From Variovorax sp. 770b2 (GTDB lineage: Bacteria; Pseudomonadota; Gammaproteobacteria; Burkholderiales; Burkholderiaceae_C), in the NCBI RefSeq assembly GCF_900115685.1, contig NZ_FOXJ01000004.1, positions 396,985-460,984 on the forward strand: a DNA stretch of 64,000 nucleotides. Direction: 5' to 3'. Made by a program: the position numbers and the translations under genes. The notes below the pieces were generated by a model, which saw only the letters and a list, made by a program, of their open reading frames with translations, searched no databases and had not been told where the DNA came from. This document shows positions 50,508 to 59,677 of the stretch, piece after piece (the stretch's first letter is position 1; every line of letters starts with the position of its first letter).

Positions 50508-51950
50508 GTGCAGACTTCGCTCACTCACACGCAACTGCTGATCGATGGTCGCTGGACCGACGGTGCATCCGGCCGCAGGCGAGACGTTGTCAATCCTGCC
50601 ACCGGCGCGGTGGTCGGAACGGTCGCCTATGCCGATGAACAGGACCTCGCGCAGCTTGCCGACGCCGCGGCCAGTGGATTCCGCATGTGGCGTCATACGA
50701 CGGCCATTGAACGCGCAAACTTGATGCGCAAGGCGGCGGTGTTGCTGCGCGAGCGCGTGGAAATCATCGCGCGCCTGATGACGCTGGAGCAGGGTAAGCC
50801 GCTCGCCGAGGCCCGAGTTGAAGTCATGAGCGGTGCCGACACGATCGAATGGTTCGCCGACGAGGGGCTGCGCACTTATGGCAGGGTCGTTGCGCCGCGC
50901 AATCTCTCCGTGCAGCAACTGGTGTTGAAAGAGCCGGTAGGTCCAGTGGCGGCCTTCACACCCTGGAACTTCCCGATCAACCAGGCGGTCCGCAAGATCT
51001 CCGCAGCCTTGGCCACGGGCTGCTCGATCGTGGTGAAAGCGCCGGAGGAAACGCCGGCTTCGCCAGCCGAACTGTTAAGGTCTTTTGTCGATGCTGGCGT
51101 GCCTGCCGGCGTGGTCGGACTGGCCTACGGCGAGCCGTCCGAGATCTCCAACTACCTGATTCGGCATCCGGCAATCCGCAAGGTCACATTCACGGGTTCG
51201 ACGCCAGTCGGCAAACAGCTGGCGTCGCTGGCCGGCCAGCACATGAAGCGCGTGACGATGGAACTGGGTGGCCACGCGCCGGTCATCGTTTGCGAAGACG
51301 CCGACATCGGCAATGCGATCCGGGCCACGGCTGCCGCAAAGTTCCGCAACGCGGGCCAGGTCTGCATTGCGCCGACGCGCTTCCTGGTCCACAACAGCAT
51401 CCGCAACGAATTCACGCAAGCCTTCGTCGAACACACCAAGGGCATTTCCGTGGGCGACGGACTTGCGGTGGACACGCAGATGGGCCCGCTTGCGAATGAG
51501 CGGCGGTTGACCGCCATGGCGCACTTCACCAAAGATGCGCTGGCCCGCGGTGCCACGCTGGAGCTTGGCGGCAGGCGCATTGGTGAAGTGGGCAACTTCT
51601 ATGCGCCGACCGTGCTCGGCAACGTTTCGCTGGACGCGGAAGTCTTCAGCAACGAACCTTTCGGTCCTGTGGCCGCGATCCGCGGTTTCGACGACCTGGA
51701 CGAGGCGATCGCGGAGGCCAACCGCCTGCCCTACGGATTGGCCAGCTTTGGCTATACGCGCTCCATTCGCAATGCGCACCGTCTGGGCAACGAGCTCGAA
51801 GTGGGCATGTTGTGGATCAACCAGCCCGCGCTGGCTGTGCCCGAGATGCCGTTCGGCGGCGTCAAGGATTCGGGCTATGGCTCGGAAGGCGGCCCTGAAG
51901 CCATGGAGTCCTATCTCGTGAGCAAGTCCGTATCCATCATGTCCTTGTGA
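50508..51950 (+). CDS. NAD(P)-dependent aldehyde dehydrogenase (succinate-semialdehyde type)
   Basis: A 480-residue ALDH with PWNFPINQAVRKISAAL, the catalytic Glu in VTMELGGHAP, the nucleophile Cys in NAGQVCIAPTR and the C-terminal MPFGGVKDSGYGSEGG. The layout is closest to succinate-semialdehyde dehydrogenases. GTG 50508 is preferred because AAGGAAG lies just upstream; the frame is open to 50427. It may finish oxidation of a semialdehyde produced by the upstream enzymes. Confidence 0.9.
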   Translation: MQTSLTHTQLLIDGRWTDGASGRRRDVVNPATGAVVGTVAYADEQDLAQLADAAASGFRMWRHTTAIERANLMRKAAVLLRERVEIIARLMTLEQGKPLAEARVEVMSGADTIEWFADEGLRTYGRVVAPRNLSVQQLVLKEPVGPVAAFTPWNFPINQAVRKISAALATGCSIVVKAPEETPASPAELLRSFVDAGVPAGVVGLAYGEPSEISNYLIRHPAIRKVTFTGSTPVGKQLASLAGQHMKRVTMELGGHAPVIVCEDADIGNAIRATAAAKFRNAGQVCIAPTRFLVHNSIRNEFTQAFVEHTKGISVGDGLAVDTQMGPLANERRLTAMAHFTKDALARGATLELGGRRIGEVGNFYAPTVLGNVSLDAEVFSNEPFGPVAAIRGFDDLDEAIAEANRLPYGLASFGYTRSIRNAHRLGNELEVGMLWINQPALAVPEMPFGGVKDSGYGSEGGPEAMESYLVSKSVSIMSL

Positions 51951-52062
51951 AAGCGCGCCTGTAGATGTCGCATCCACTCCCGATCAATCACCGTTGGAGC
52001 TCATGAGGGGCCCGCGGCATCGCGGCGCTTGGCGCAACACTTCGGAAGACGAAAGAGACAAT

Positions 52063-53034
52063 ATGAAAAAAGCGGTAATGTGGATTTGCACCATCGCCAT
52101 GGCGACGGGATTGATGGGCGGGGCGCAAGCGGACGACTCCTGGCCCAGCAAGCCGGTGCGCGTCATCGTCCCATTTCCTGCTGGCACGTCAGCCGACGTC
52201 ACGGGGCGCGCTGTTGCGGCGCTGCTGGCACAGCAACTGGGTCAACCCTTCATCGTCGAAAACCGCCCGGGCGCGAGTGGAACTATCGGACAAGCAATCG
52301 CGGCCAAGGCCGAGCCCGATGGACACACCATTCTGATTGCGTCCTCCTCCTGGACAGTCGTGCCGGCGACCATCCCGCATCTGTCTTTCGATCCCCTGAA
52401 GGACTTCACCGGCATCACCATCCTTGCGCAGATTCCAAACGTTCTCGTCGTCAGTCCGGCCGCCAAGATTTCTTCTGTCGCTGAACTCGTGGCCTTGGCC
52501 AGGTCACGACCTGGCAAGCTCAACTATGCAACCGTAGGCACTGGAAGTGCGATGCATCTCAATGCCGCGCGTTTTCAGATCAGTGCAGGCATCGACGCAG
52601 TCCAAGTACCCTACAAGGGGTCGCCAGAGGTCCTGACCGATTTGATAGGCGGGCAAGTGGATTTCTGCTTCTGCCCGACCTCGAATGTCTTGCCGATGAT
52701 CAAGGACGGAAGGCTCGTTCCTCTGGCCGTGGGATCCAGTCGCCGCTCGTCTGCGCTGCCGGATGTGCCAACAACCGAGGAAGCCGGCTTTCCGAATTCC
52801 GCCTACAACTTCTGGATCGGGCTCGCTGTGCCGGCCAAGACGCCACAGTCCGTGGTCCAGCGGCTGCATGCGGAGACCGTGCGGGCCTTGAACCGGCCAG
52901 AAGTGAAGGCGCGCTGGGATGCGCTGGGACAAGAAATGCAGATCTCGACTCCCGAACTGTTCAGTGCTCGTCTGCGTGACGAGATGACATCCAACGCGGC
53001 GCTTGTGAGAGCCGCAAACATCAAGGAAAACTGA
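52063..53034 (+). CDS. Bug/TctC-family periplasmic solute-binding protein
   Basis: A 323-residue Bug protein. The Sec signal peptide ends at GAQA-DDS, then SKPVRVIVPFPAGTSADVTGR, VENRPGASGTIGQAIAAK and NYATVGTGSAMHL. ATG 52063 gives MKKAVMW, a normal signal start. It presumably captures the substrate of this operon and is distinct from the copy at 34,287. Confidence 0.92.
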   Translation: MKKAVMWICTIAMATGLMGGAQADDSWPSKPVRVIVPFPAGTSADVTGRAVAALLAQQLGQPFIVENRPGASGTIGQAIAAKAEPDGHTILIASSSWTVVPATIPHLSFDPLKDFTGITILAQIPNVLVVSPAAKISSVAELVALARSRPGKLNYATVGTGSAMHLNAARFQISAGIDAVQVPYKGSPEVLTDLIGGQVDFCFCPTSNVLPMIKDGRLVPLAVGSSRRSSALPDVPTTEEAGFPNSAYNFWIGLAVPAKTPQSVVQRLHAETVRALNRPEVKARWDALGQEMQISTPELFSARLRDEMTSNAALVRAANIKEN

Positions 53035-53035
53035 A

Positions 53036-54418
53036 ATGTACGACGTATTGATTGTTGGACAGGGGGCCGCGGGCCTTGCCGCCGCCATCAGTGCGATCGA
53101 GCTTGCACCCCAGGCACGCGTCGCAGTGATCGACCGCATGCCCGCGGCGCAGGCGGGGGGAAACACGCGCTGGAGTCCGTCGAACATGCGGATGAAGTCC
53201 CTGCATGAGGTGTCGCCCAATTTCGAAGCAGACATGATGACTGCGAGCATGGGACGCGGCGACCAAGCATATTTTCACGAATTGGCTGTCTGCGCCCCTG
53301 ATACGCTGCACTGGGCCCAGCAGCAAGGTCTGCAGTTCCAGACGATGGACTACTTTCTGAAAGCGTGGCCTACACGCATTCAACCTGTGGGGAAAGGGGC
53401 AGGAATCATCGATGCCTTTGTGAAATCGGCAAAGGAAAAGGGCGTCGAGTTTCTCTATGAGTGTCAGGCCGCCAGCCTTCTCACCGATTCGAACAATGCC
53501 GTTGAAGGCATAGCGACAGCCGACGGTCGTAGGCTTCTCTCCAAAGCCGTTGTACTCGCATGCGGAGGCTTTCAGGGCAACCCGCAGATGATGCGTGAGG
53601 AGTTTGGCGATCGCGCCGAAACACTGCGACCCATCTCTCCGGGGACGGCACACAACGACGGCGAGGGCATCCGTATGGCGTTGGCCGCCGGCGCTCTGGC
53701 CTCGGGCGATTGGGAGGGCATGCACATTGAACCTGTTGATCCGAGGAGCCAAAATCCTGCGGCACTTGTTCTGGTGTATCCCTATGGAATTCTGGTCGAT
53801 CGCGATGGACGGCGGTTCTTTGACGAGGGGGGCGCGTTGGTCCACGAGACGTGGGAAGAGCTTTCTCGCGTCATCCACTTCGACCTTCCGGGAAGCGTCG
53901 CCTGGACCATCGTCGATTCCCGGGTGTTGGACATCCCGGACTACGAGAGTGCAGTGCGGTCCGAGGTGCCGCCGTTGAAGGCTGACACCATGGAGGAGTT
54001 GGCAGTGCTTGCCGGGATCGATCCCGATACGCTCGCGGACACCGTGTCGCAGTACAACGCGGCCTGCATTGGCATGCCGACGCAGTTCGATGCCTCGCGG
54101 GTAGATGGCCTTTCCACCGCCCTGGACGTCACGCCGAAAAAATCAAACTGGGCATTCGCATTGCGCAAGCCTCCTTTTCTTGCCTTTCCGGTGGCAGGAG
54201 CCATCGTCTACACGTTTGGCGGCCTGTCCACCGATCTCGGCGCACGCGTGAGAGGCCAAGGTGGCCCCATTTCCGGGCTCTACGCGGCTGGCGAGATCAC
54301 CGGACATTTCTATGCCCGGGCACCGAACGCCGTGGCCGTGATGCGGGCGCTTGTATTCGGGCGCATTGCGGGGCGCAACGCCATTCAGATGACATATGGA
54401 GAAAGACCAGGTAAATGA
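53036..54418 (+). CDS. FAD-dependent dehydrogenase (fumarate reductase/tricarballylate dehydrogenase type)
   Basis: A 460-residue flavoprotein of the FAD_binding_2 group. The N-terminal dinucleotide fold reads VLIVGQGAAGLAAA; QAGGNTRWSPSNMRM, GTAHNDGEGIRMALAAGA and the C-terminal GLYAAGEITGHFYARAPNAVA are family features (TcuA-like). It starts 1 bp after the Bug stop and overlaps the aminotransferase gene by 4 bp. Probably oxidises a carboxylated intermediate. Confidence 0.85.
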   Translation: MYDVLIVGQGAAGLAAAISAIELAPQARVAVIDRMPAAQAGGNTRWSPSNMRMKSLHEVSPNFEADMMTASMGRGDQAYFHELAVCAPDTLHWAQQQGLQFQTMDYFLKAWPTRIQPVGKGAGIIDAFVKSAKEKGVEFLYECQAASLLTDSNNAVEGIATADGRRLLSKAVVLACGGFQGNPQMMREEFGDRAETLRPISPGTAHNDGEGIRMALAAGALASGDWEGMHIEPVDPRSQNPAALVLVYPYGILVDRDGRRFFDEGGALVHETWEELSRVIHFDLPGSVAWTIVDSRVLDIPDYESAVRSEVPPLKADTMEELAVLAGIDPDTLADTVSQYNAACIGMPTQFDASRVDGLSTALDVTPKKSNWAFALRKPPFLAFPVAGAIVYTFGGLSTDLGARVRGQGGPISGLYAAGEITGHFYARAPNAVAVMRALVFGRIAGRNAIQMTYGERPGK

Positions 54419-55434
54419 ACGCAAGTACAAAAGAAGATGCTGCGCGCCCCGCCTTTGGTGCTGTGCTCGTCGATCACATGGCTGTCGCGGCCTATGGTAC
54501 CGGGGCATGGGCCCCATTTGAAATACGCCCGACCGAGGCGATCCCGATGCATCCGGGCGCTCATGTGCTGCACTACGCTAGCAGTTGCTTCGAGGGCTTC
54601 AAGGCTTATCGCGGTCCGGATGGACAGGTGAATGTCTTCCGGATGGACCGTCATATCGAGAGGCTTCGCCAGAGCGCACGAGCGCTTGCGCTACCGGTTC
54701 CGGGCACGGAGCAGCTCGACCAGATGATCCGTGCCTTGATCGATCGAACTCGCAGGAGCGTGCCCGATGCGCCGGGCGCGCTCTATCTTCGACCGCTGCT
54801 GTTCGGCACCATGGCCGCCATCGGAGGCGCCGCCACGCCGCCCACGGAGGCGCTCCTGATCGTGATTGCGAGTCCCGTGTGGGACTATTTCGAAGGCGGG
54901 GCCAAGCCATTGCGTATCTTTGTCGACGATCAACATCAACGTACGGCGCCTCACTTGGGCGAGGTGAAGGCCGGTGCGAACTACGCCGCGGCAATCGGGC
55001 AGACCGTGATCGCACGGCAGCAGCATGGTGCGGACCAGGTGCTGTTCTGCCCGCAAGGGCAGGTGCAGGAAACGGGAGCAGCCAATTTCGTGCTGCTCAG
55101 GGACAGGCATCTGCTCACCCGCAGCTTGGACAGCACCTTCCTGCATGGCGTGACCCGCGACTCCCTGCTGACCATCGCTCGCGATGAAGGCTACCGGGTG
55201 GAGGAGCGAAACTTCGACGTCGCCGAGATGTTGGCGTGGGTGTCGACGGGCGAGGCGGCTCTGGCGGGCACGGCGGCCGTTCTTGCGGGTGTTGGAACGC
55301 TGATTCATGGCGAAGAAGAACATCGCGTTGGCGATGGCGCAGTCGGACCGATAACGCAAAATCTCCGCTCGCAGTTGGTGGACATCCAGCAAGGTCGCGT
55401 TGAAGATAGATTTGGCTGGCTGACGCCGGTTTGA
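54415..55434 (+). CDS. Class IV (branched-chain type) aminotransferase
   Basis: A 339-residue PLP fold-type IV aminotransferase. SSCFEGFKAYRGPDGQVNVFRMDRHIERL is the IlvE hallmark, and the PLP lysine is in LGEVKAGANYAAA. A biosynthetic IlvE role is possible, but its place inside a catabolic operon suggests amination or deamination of a 2-oxo acid intermediate. ATGA overlap with the preceding gene. Confidence 0.85.
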   Translation: MNASTKEDAARPAFGAVLVDHMAVAAYGTGAWAPFEIRPTEAIPMHPGAHVLHYASSCFEGFKAYRGPDGQVNVFRMDRHIERLRQSARALALPVPGTEQLDQMIRALIDRTRRSVPDAPGALYLRPLLFGTMAAIGGAATPPTEALLIVIASPVWDYFEGGAKPLRIFVDDQHQRTAPHLGEVKAGANYAAAIGQTVIARQQHGADQVLFCPQGQVQETGAANFVLLRDRHLLTRSLDSTFLHGVTRDSLLTIARDEGYRVEERNFDVAEMLAWVSTGEAALAGTAAVLAGVGTLIHGEEEHRVGDGAVGPITQNLRSQLVDIQQGRVEDRFGWLTPV

Positions 55435-55438
55435 TGCC

Positions 55439-57118
55439 ATGAAAAAACCAGAACTGGGGATGCGTCACGGGGGGCGAATCCTGGCCGATGCCTTGGTAGG
55501 CCAAGGGGTCACGATGGCGTTTGGTGTTCCCGGCGAAAGTTATCTCCCGCTGTTGGACGGCCTGCACGACGTGCGAGATCGGCTTGCATTTGTCTCATGT
55601 CGCCACGAGGGTGGGGCGGCCTACATGGCCGAGGCTTACGGCAAGCTCACCGGTCGGCCAGGTGTCTTGTTGGTCACACGGGGGCCGGGGGCAACGAACG
55701 GCGCCGTTGGTGTGCACACCGCTTTCCAGGACTCCACCCCCATGGTGGTGCTGGTGGGCCAGGTCGGCAATGCGATGGCCGAGCGCGAGGCGTTTCAGGA
55801 GATCGATTACCGGCGCATGTTCGGACCGATGGCTAAGTGGGTCGCACAGATCGACCGCATCGACAGGATCCCGGAATTCGTCAGCCGGGCGTTTCACACA
55901 GCAATGGCGGGCCGGCCGGGACCTGTGGTTTTAGCTCTTCCGGAGGACGTTCTTTTTTCCGAGGCATCTGTCGCCGATGTCGGCCATCATCACGTGGTCC
56001 GAGCCGCTCCGACAGCGCAGGCGATGGGCCAGTTGGCGACGATTCTGGAATCCGCTCAGCGCCCACTGCTGATCGTCGGAGGCAGCGGGTGGGATCGCCC
56101 GGCTCGAAGGCGCCTGCAAACCTGGGCCGAGGCAAACGGTCTGCCAATCTGTACGTCGTTCCGTTGCCAGGATTTGGTGGACAACGATAGTCCTTGCTAT
56201 GTTGGAGACATGGGGATCGCCATCAATCCCCAACTCGCGCAGCGCATCAAGGAAGCCGATGTTCTATTGGTCATCGGTGCTCGTCTAGGCGAGATGACGA
56301 CCCAGGGCTACACGCTTCTCGAAGTTCCCCATCCTCGGCAACGCTTGGTGCATGTTCACGTGGGGGCCGAGGAAATCGGGAAGGTCTATTTTCCTGAGCT
56401 TGCCATCAATTCCGGGTATCCCGAATTCATAGCGGCATTGGAGTCGACTTCGTTGCGCGCCAATGCGCAATGGGGGGGGCAAACGGCCGCGGCTCGCGCG
56501 GACTATCTCGAGTGGAGCGTGCCTCGACGCATGCCGGGTGATGTTCAGTATGGCGAGATTGTTCGATGGCTGAGTGACCAGCTTCCTGACGACGCGGTGC
56601 TCACAACCGGTGCTGGAAACTTCACTGGATGGGTGCATCGTCATTTCGCCTTCACCGGATCTCGCTCGCAGCTCGCTCCTACAAACGGATCGATGGGCTA
56701 CAGCTACTGTTCCGCCCTGGCTGCCAAGTTGCTTGCCCCCGAGCGGACGGTCGTGGCAGTGTGCGGTGATGGCGACTTCCTCATGAATGGGCAGGAAATC
56801 GCGACCGCAGTTCAACACGGTGCCCAGTTTGTCGCGTTGGTCGTGAACAACGGACTCTATGGGAGCATTCGGATGCACCAGGAAAGGCACTATCCTGGCC
56901 GGGCTATCGGCACAGCGTTACACAACCCGGATTTTGCCGCGTATGCACGCGCATTCGGGGCTCATGGCGAAACGGTGGAACGCACTCAAGAATTCGCGCC
57001 GGCGTACGAACGCGCGCGAAACTCTGGAAAACCCGCTTTGATCGAGTTGCGTGTTGATCCGGAGGCCATAACGCCGAGCATGACTTTGTCAGGAATTAAC
57101 GGTGCCTTCGGTGGATAG
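55439..57118 (+). CDS. ThDP-dependent enzyme of the acetolactate synthase family
   Basis: A 559-residue enzyme with three domains: PYR (GVPGESYLPLLDGL, with the catalytic Glu in SCRHEGGAAYMAEAYGKLTG), central, and PP (VVAVCGDGDFLMNGQEI...ALVVNN, the ThDP/Mg site). No regulatory subunit gene follows, so it is more likely a catabolic carboligase or 2-oxo-acid decarboxylase than IlvB. It is last in the operon and follows the aminotransferase by 4 bp. Confidence 0.85.
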   Translation: MKKPELGMRHGGRILADALVGQGVTMAFGVPGESYLPLLDGLHDVRDRLAFVSCRHEGGAAYMAEAYGKLTGRPGVLLVTRGPGATNGAVGVHTAFQDSTPMVVLVGQVGNAMAEREAFQEIDYRRMFGPMAKWVAQIDRIDRIPEFVSRAFHTAMAGRPGPVVLALPEDVLFSEASVADVGHHHVVRAAPTAQAMGQLATILESAQRPLLIVGGSGWDRPARRRLQTWAEANGLPICTSFRCQDLVDNDSPCYVGDMGIAINPQLAQRIKEADVLLVIGARLGEMTTQGYTLLEVPHPRQRLVHVHVGAEEIGKVYFPELAINSGYPEFIAALESTSLRANAQWGGQTAAARADYLEWSVPRRMPGDVQYGEIVRWLSDQLPDDAVLTTGAGNFTGWVHRHFAFTGSRSQLAPTNGSMGYSYCSALAAKLLAPERTVVAVCGDGDFLMNGQEIATAVQHGAQFVALVVNNGLYGSIRMHQERHYPGRAIGTALHNPDFAAYARAFGAHGETVERTQEFAPAYERARNSGKPALIELRVDPEAITPSMTLSGINGAFGG

Positions 57119-57162
57119 AAATTGATCGATCGGCGGTGCGGAGAAAAGAGAACCATCCCCAC

Positions 57163-57179
57163 CTTCGGCGCGTCCGAAG
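57163..57179 (+). terminator. Possible terminator after the catabolic operon
   Basis: CTTCGG (57163-57168) and CCGAAG (57174-57179) form a 6-bp stem with a 5-base loop, 45 bp after the stop, followed by CGCTTCTT. The T-run is poor. Confidence 0.45.
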
Positions 57180-57951
57180 CGCTTCTTGCCGAAGCACAGA
57201 TTGTTGTATCGATGCCGAATGGGGCTATCGCCGGGATTCGTCTCGGCGGACGGCGCGTCGGCCGACGATCAGATCGCCGCGTTCATTGCCTCGATGGGTG
57301 CGCGCCTTCACTTCAGACGGGGAACGACGTGCCGAAGGTCTGACTATTGGGCTCAGCATTGCCTATCATGGGCGGCTCGCAGCTATATCGCTTCAGATGA
57401 ACGAACGGCTGCAGCCGACCTGACGCTGATCAGGTTGCCTATTGGGGTCAGGGCTCCGCTTTGTCGCTGTCCTGCGTATCGGCCTCAGTCCCTTTCCGGC
57501 AGGCAACCGCAGCGCAGCACCCTAGGTGCGAAGGCGTCAGCGACATAAGCCCACAGGGTCGAGACAAGCAAGCTCGATGCACGGCACGACATAGCGGCAG
57601 ACGAAGTCGGCGACGCACCCCGGCAGCAGAAGAGAGCAGGCGGGCGTGCCTGCATCCGGCACTTTCTCTCTTCTGAGAAAATCCCCGCATCGCTTCTCGA
57701 TGGCTGTTGCCTCTGGCTTTATGGAACTATCCGCCGCGAGTGTGGCGTCATAGCTCGCGATCTTTTCGGTGAGCTTGACGAGTTCCCGAAGGTCTGATTT
57801 GCTTTGGTAAACATTTTTGCTATGAATCGCTGGCAACGAACTGGCGTAAGGTCCCTTGTCATTAATTCGGAATTCTCATGGGTTCAGCAACTTCACAGCG
57901 AGATTTAATTTCCAGTCGTCGACGTCGCGAGTGCGCCCTTGCAGAAGCAGG
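57180..57951. other. Gap with no supported gene
   Basis: About 770 bp. Several short open frames exist on both strands, including a 99-codon one at 57,537-57,836 on the minus strand (MPAIHSKNVYQSKSDLREL), but none shows a recognisable family or a clear RBS. The composition is less GC-rich than the operon to the left, consistent with decayed accessory DNA. Confidence 0.4.
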
Positions 57952-58383
57952 CTAGTCCCTTCGCGTACTGACTCGACTTCCGCTGTGGATCAGAGCCAAG
58001 ATTCCCCGCCTGATACTCTCAAACAGCGCAGGTGGGATGAACCCGTAGTCAATTCGAGGATTCTGTGTGGAAATGGGTCGGAGGTCATACCCGGGCCAGG
58101 TGAAGCGATTTACCTCCGTCAAGATCACCCAGGATCTTTCAATGTCGAGACCCAGATGAGCCTTCACCCGCAGCGGAATCTCAATCCCCAGGTCCCCACC
58201 TTCGGGAGGTGAATGAGTGATCGGTGAGACCGTAACGACCACCTGCTTCTCGACCTCTTCGACCGCTGTCACGATGACGCAGGGTCGGTTCCTTACACCT
58301 TCCGTCTGGCCTTGTTGCTGTTCGTGACTCCAAAGATATGCGAATGAGATGACAAGACCGACCTCCGGCTTTGGAAACGCCAT
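57952..58383 (-). CDS. PemK/MazF-like toxin of a type II toxin-antitoxin system
   Basis: A 143-residue protein with the beta-barrel pattern of PemK-like toxins or plasmid growth inhibitors: an early VGLVISFAYLW, then RNRPCVIVTAV, VVVTVSPITHSPPEG, and RSWVILTEVNRFTWPG. MazF/PemK toxins are mRNA interferases. It starts 4 bp after the antitoxin stop. Family assignment is by pattern only. Confidence 0.65.
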   Translation of the reverse strand: MAFPKPEVGLVISFAYLWSHEQQQGQTEGVRNRPCVIVTAVEEVEKQVVVTVSPITHSPPEGGDLGIEIPLRVKAHLGLDIERSWVILTEVNRFTWPGYDLRPISTQNPRIDYGFIPPALFESIRRGILALIHSGSRVSTRRD

Positions 58384-58387
58384 TCGC

Positions 58388-58654
58388 CTAGTCGCCCAGC
58401 AATGCGTTCAATGCATCGTGACTCGAATCCATACGGCTTTTTGATAGAGCCTCAATGACCTCCAAGGGGAAATCTTGGATCGCATAGGCCTTGACCGCAC
58501 GAGCCTTCAGGCGCTCAAACTCGTCAAATTCTTTCCTCGAGATAAAGTAGCCAGTAACACGATTGTGGCTAGTCACAGCCACGGACTCGGCTTGGACAAT
58601 CTCACGGTAATGACCGAAGTTCTTGGCAAATTCGCTGGCAGCAACAGTGATCAT
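58388..58654 (-). CDS. Phd/YefM-like antitoxin
   Basis: An 88-residue protein with the Phd/YefM N-terminal DNA-binding pattern (ITVAASEFAKNFGHYREIVQ, then VAVTSHNRVTGYFISRKEFDEFERL) and a variable acidic C-terminus that would bind the toxin. GGAG lies 7 bases before ATG 58654. It precedes the toxin, as usual, and should autorepress through the sites just upstream. Confidence 0.75.
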   Translation of the reverse strand: MITVAASEFAKNFGHYREIVQAESVAVTSHNRVTGYFISRKEFDEFERLKARAVKAYAIQDFPLEVIEALSKSRMDSSHDALNALLGD

Positions 58655-58663
58655 CAGATATCT

Positions 58664-58687
58664 CCGTAGTATCCGTATTTTACGGAA
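58664..58687 (-). promoter_or_regulatory. Promoter/operator of the toxin-antitoxin pair
   Basis: Plus-strand TCCGTA occurs at 58664-58669 and 58673-58678, and its inverse TACGGA at 58682-58687, giving a direct plus an inverted repeat. A minus-strand -10-like TAAAAT (58683-58678) lies inside, 16 bp from TTGCCC. Antitoxin binding here would block the promoter. Confidence 0.6.
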
Positions 58688-58743
58688 AAGGAGGAAAAGG
58701 GCAAGTTAAGACGTGTGAGCCCTATGGGCGCACAAAATCGAAC

Positions 58744-59661
58744 TCAGACCGTTAGATTTAACATAACACACATTGTGTTATCAGATATTCTGGCGCGTTG
58801 AAGCGTAGCCACATCCCAGCGCCGTAAGGGAAGATCGGGCTCAGTGAATAACGCGCCTGCGCTGGCCAGGGCATCAAAGTCCCACAACGGCGCGGCGACC
58901 GTGTTGTTGAAGGCCGGCGCCATGCGCGCCGCCTTGTCGCCGAGGTCCTGCACCGTGTCCTGCATGCCGAGAGGACCGGTGATGCTCTCTCGCACCAGCT
59001 CCTGCCAGGGCTTGCCGTAGCGCTCGGAGAGCACCAAACCCACCACGCCGAGGCCGAAATTGCTGTAGCCAGCCACGCAGGGCGGCGCCTTGGCCATGGG
59101 TTGGTTGGACAACGCCGCCAGCAAGCGGCGGCGGCTGAATCTCGAAAAGGGATCGGCGGAGGCGTAGCGCTCGAAATCCGGCGGGTCCCATGGCAGGCAG
59201 GCACTGTGCGTGATGAGCCGACGCAGCGTGATGGCAGACACCTCGGGCGACAGCGCGGCCTTGCCCCGGAGCAACGCGCCCAGGTTGTCGTCCAGCGCCA
59301 GGTCGCCGCGCTCCACGCTCTGCGCCAGCAGGAGGCCCGTGAAGACCTTGCTGATCGAGCCGATCTCGTAGAGCGGCTGGGCGTCTGTGTCGCTTGCCTC
59401 GGCCGGCGCGGTATCGCGCGCGGCGGCCGCCTCGTCGTTCTGCATGAAAGCGAAGCGCGCCTACCCCGCATGCAGCACGCCAACCGAGACCGAGCCGCGT
59501 TCATCTCGCAGCGCCATCCGCGCCGGTTCTGCGGGGTCGCTGGAAAAGCTGGGTGGCTGCGCCCAGGACGCGCTGAAGGCCAGCAGACCCGACAGCAGCA
59601 GCGCGCCGCGACGCCGTCTTGACCGCAGGATGTCACGAGCCTTCTTCATGCATTTGTCCAT
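58744..59661 (-). pseudogene. Truncated, frameshifted beta-lactamase-family serine hydrolase
   Basis: The 5' part (from ATG 59661, signal peptide LLLSGLLAFSASWA) ends at a stop near 59,461. The next frame continues FMQNDEAAA and holds the SISK active-site motif (GSISKVFTGLLLAQS) and YSN. Homology stops after FDALASAGALFTEPDL, and the last residues (RARISDNTMCVMLNLTV) read through the dif-like site. Both a frameshift and a 3' truncation mark it as dead. It lies 16 bp downstream of the sensor kinase gene. Confidence 0.8.
58756..58783. other. dif-like XerC/XerD recombination site
   Basis: ATTTAACATAA (58756-58766) equals the XerD-binding arm of bacterial dif (TTATGTTAAAT on the other strand) in all 11 bases. 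A 6-bp centre CACACA follows, and the XerC-side arm TTGTGTTATCA is degenerate. An embedded perfect repeat, ATAACACA (58763-58770) and TGTGTTAT (58774-58781), adds symmetry. Its position at the truncated end of a gene, 100 bp from a toxin-antitoxin pair, suits an Xer-integrated mobile element or pdif module. A true chromosomal dif should have a better XerC arm. Confidence 0.55.
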
Positions 59662-59677
59662 TGGGCATCCCTGATTT

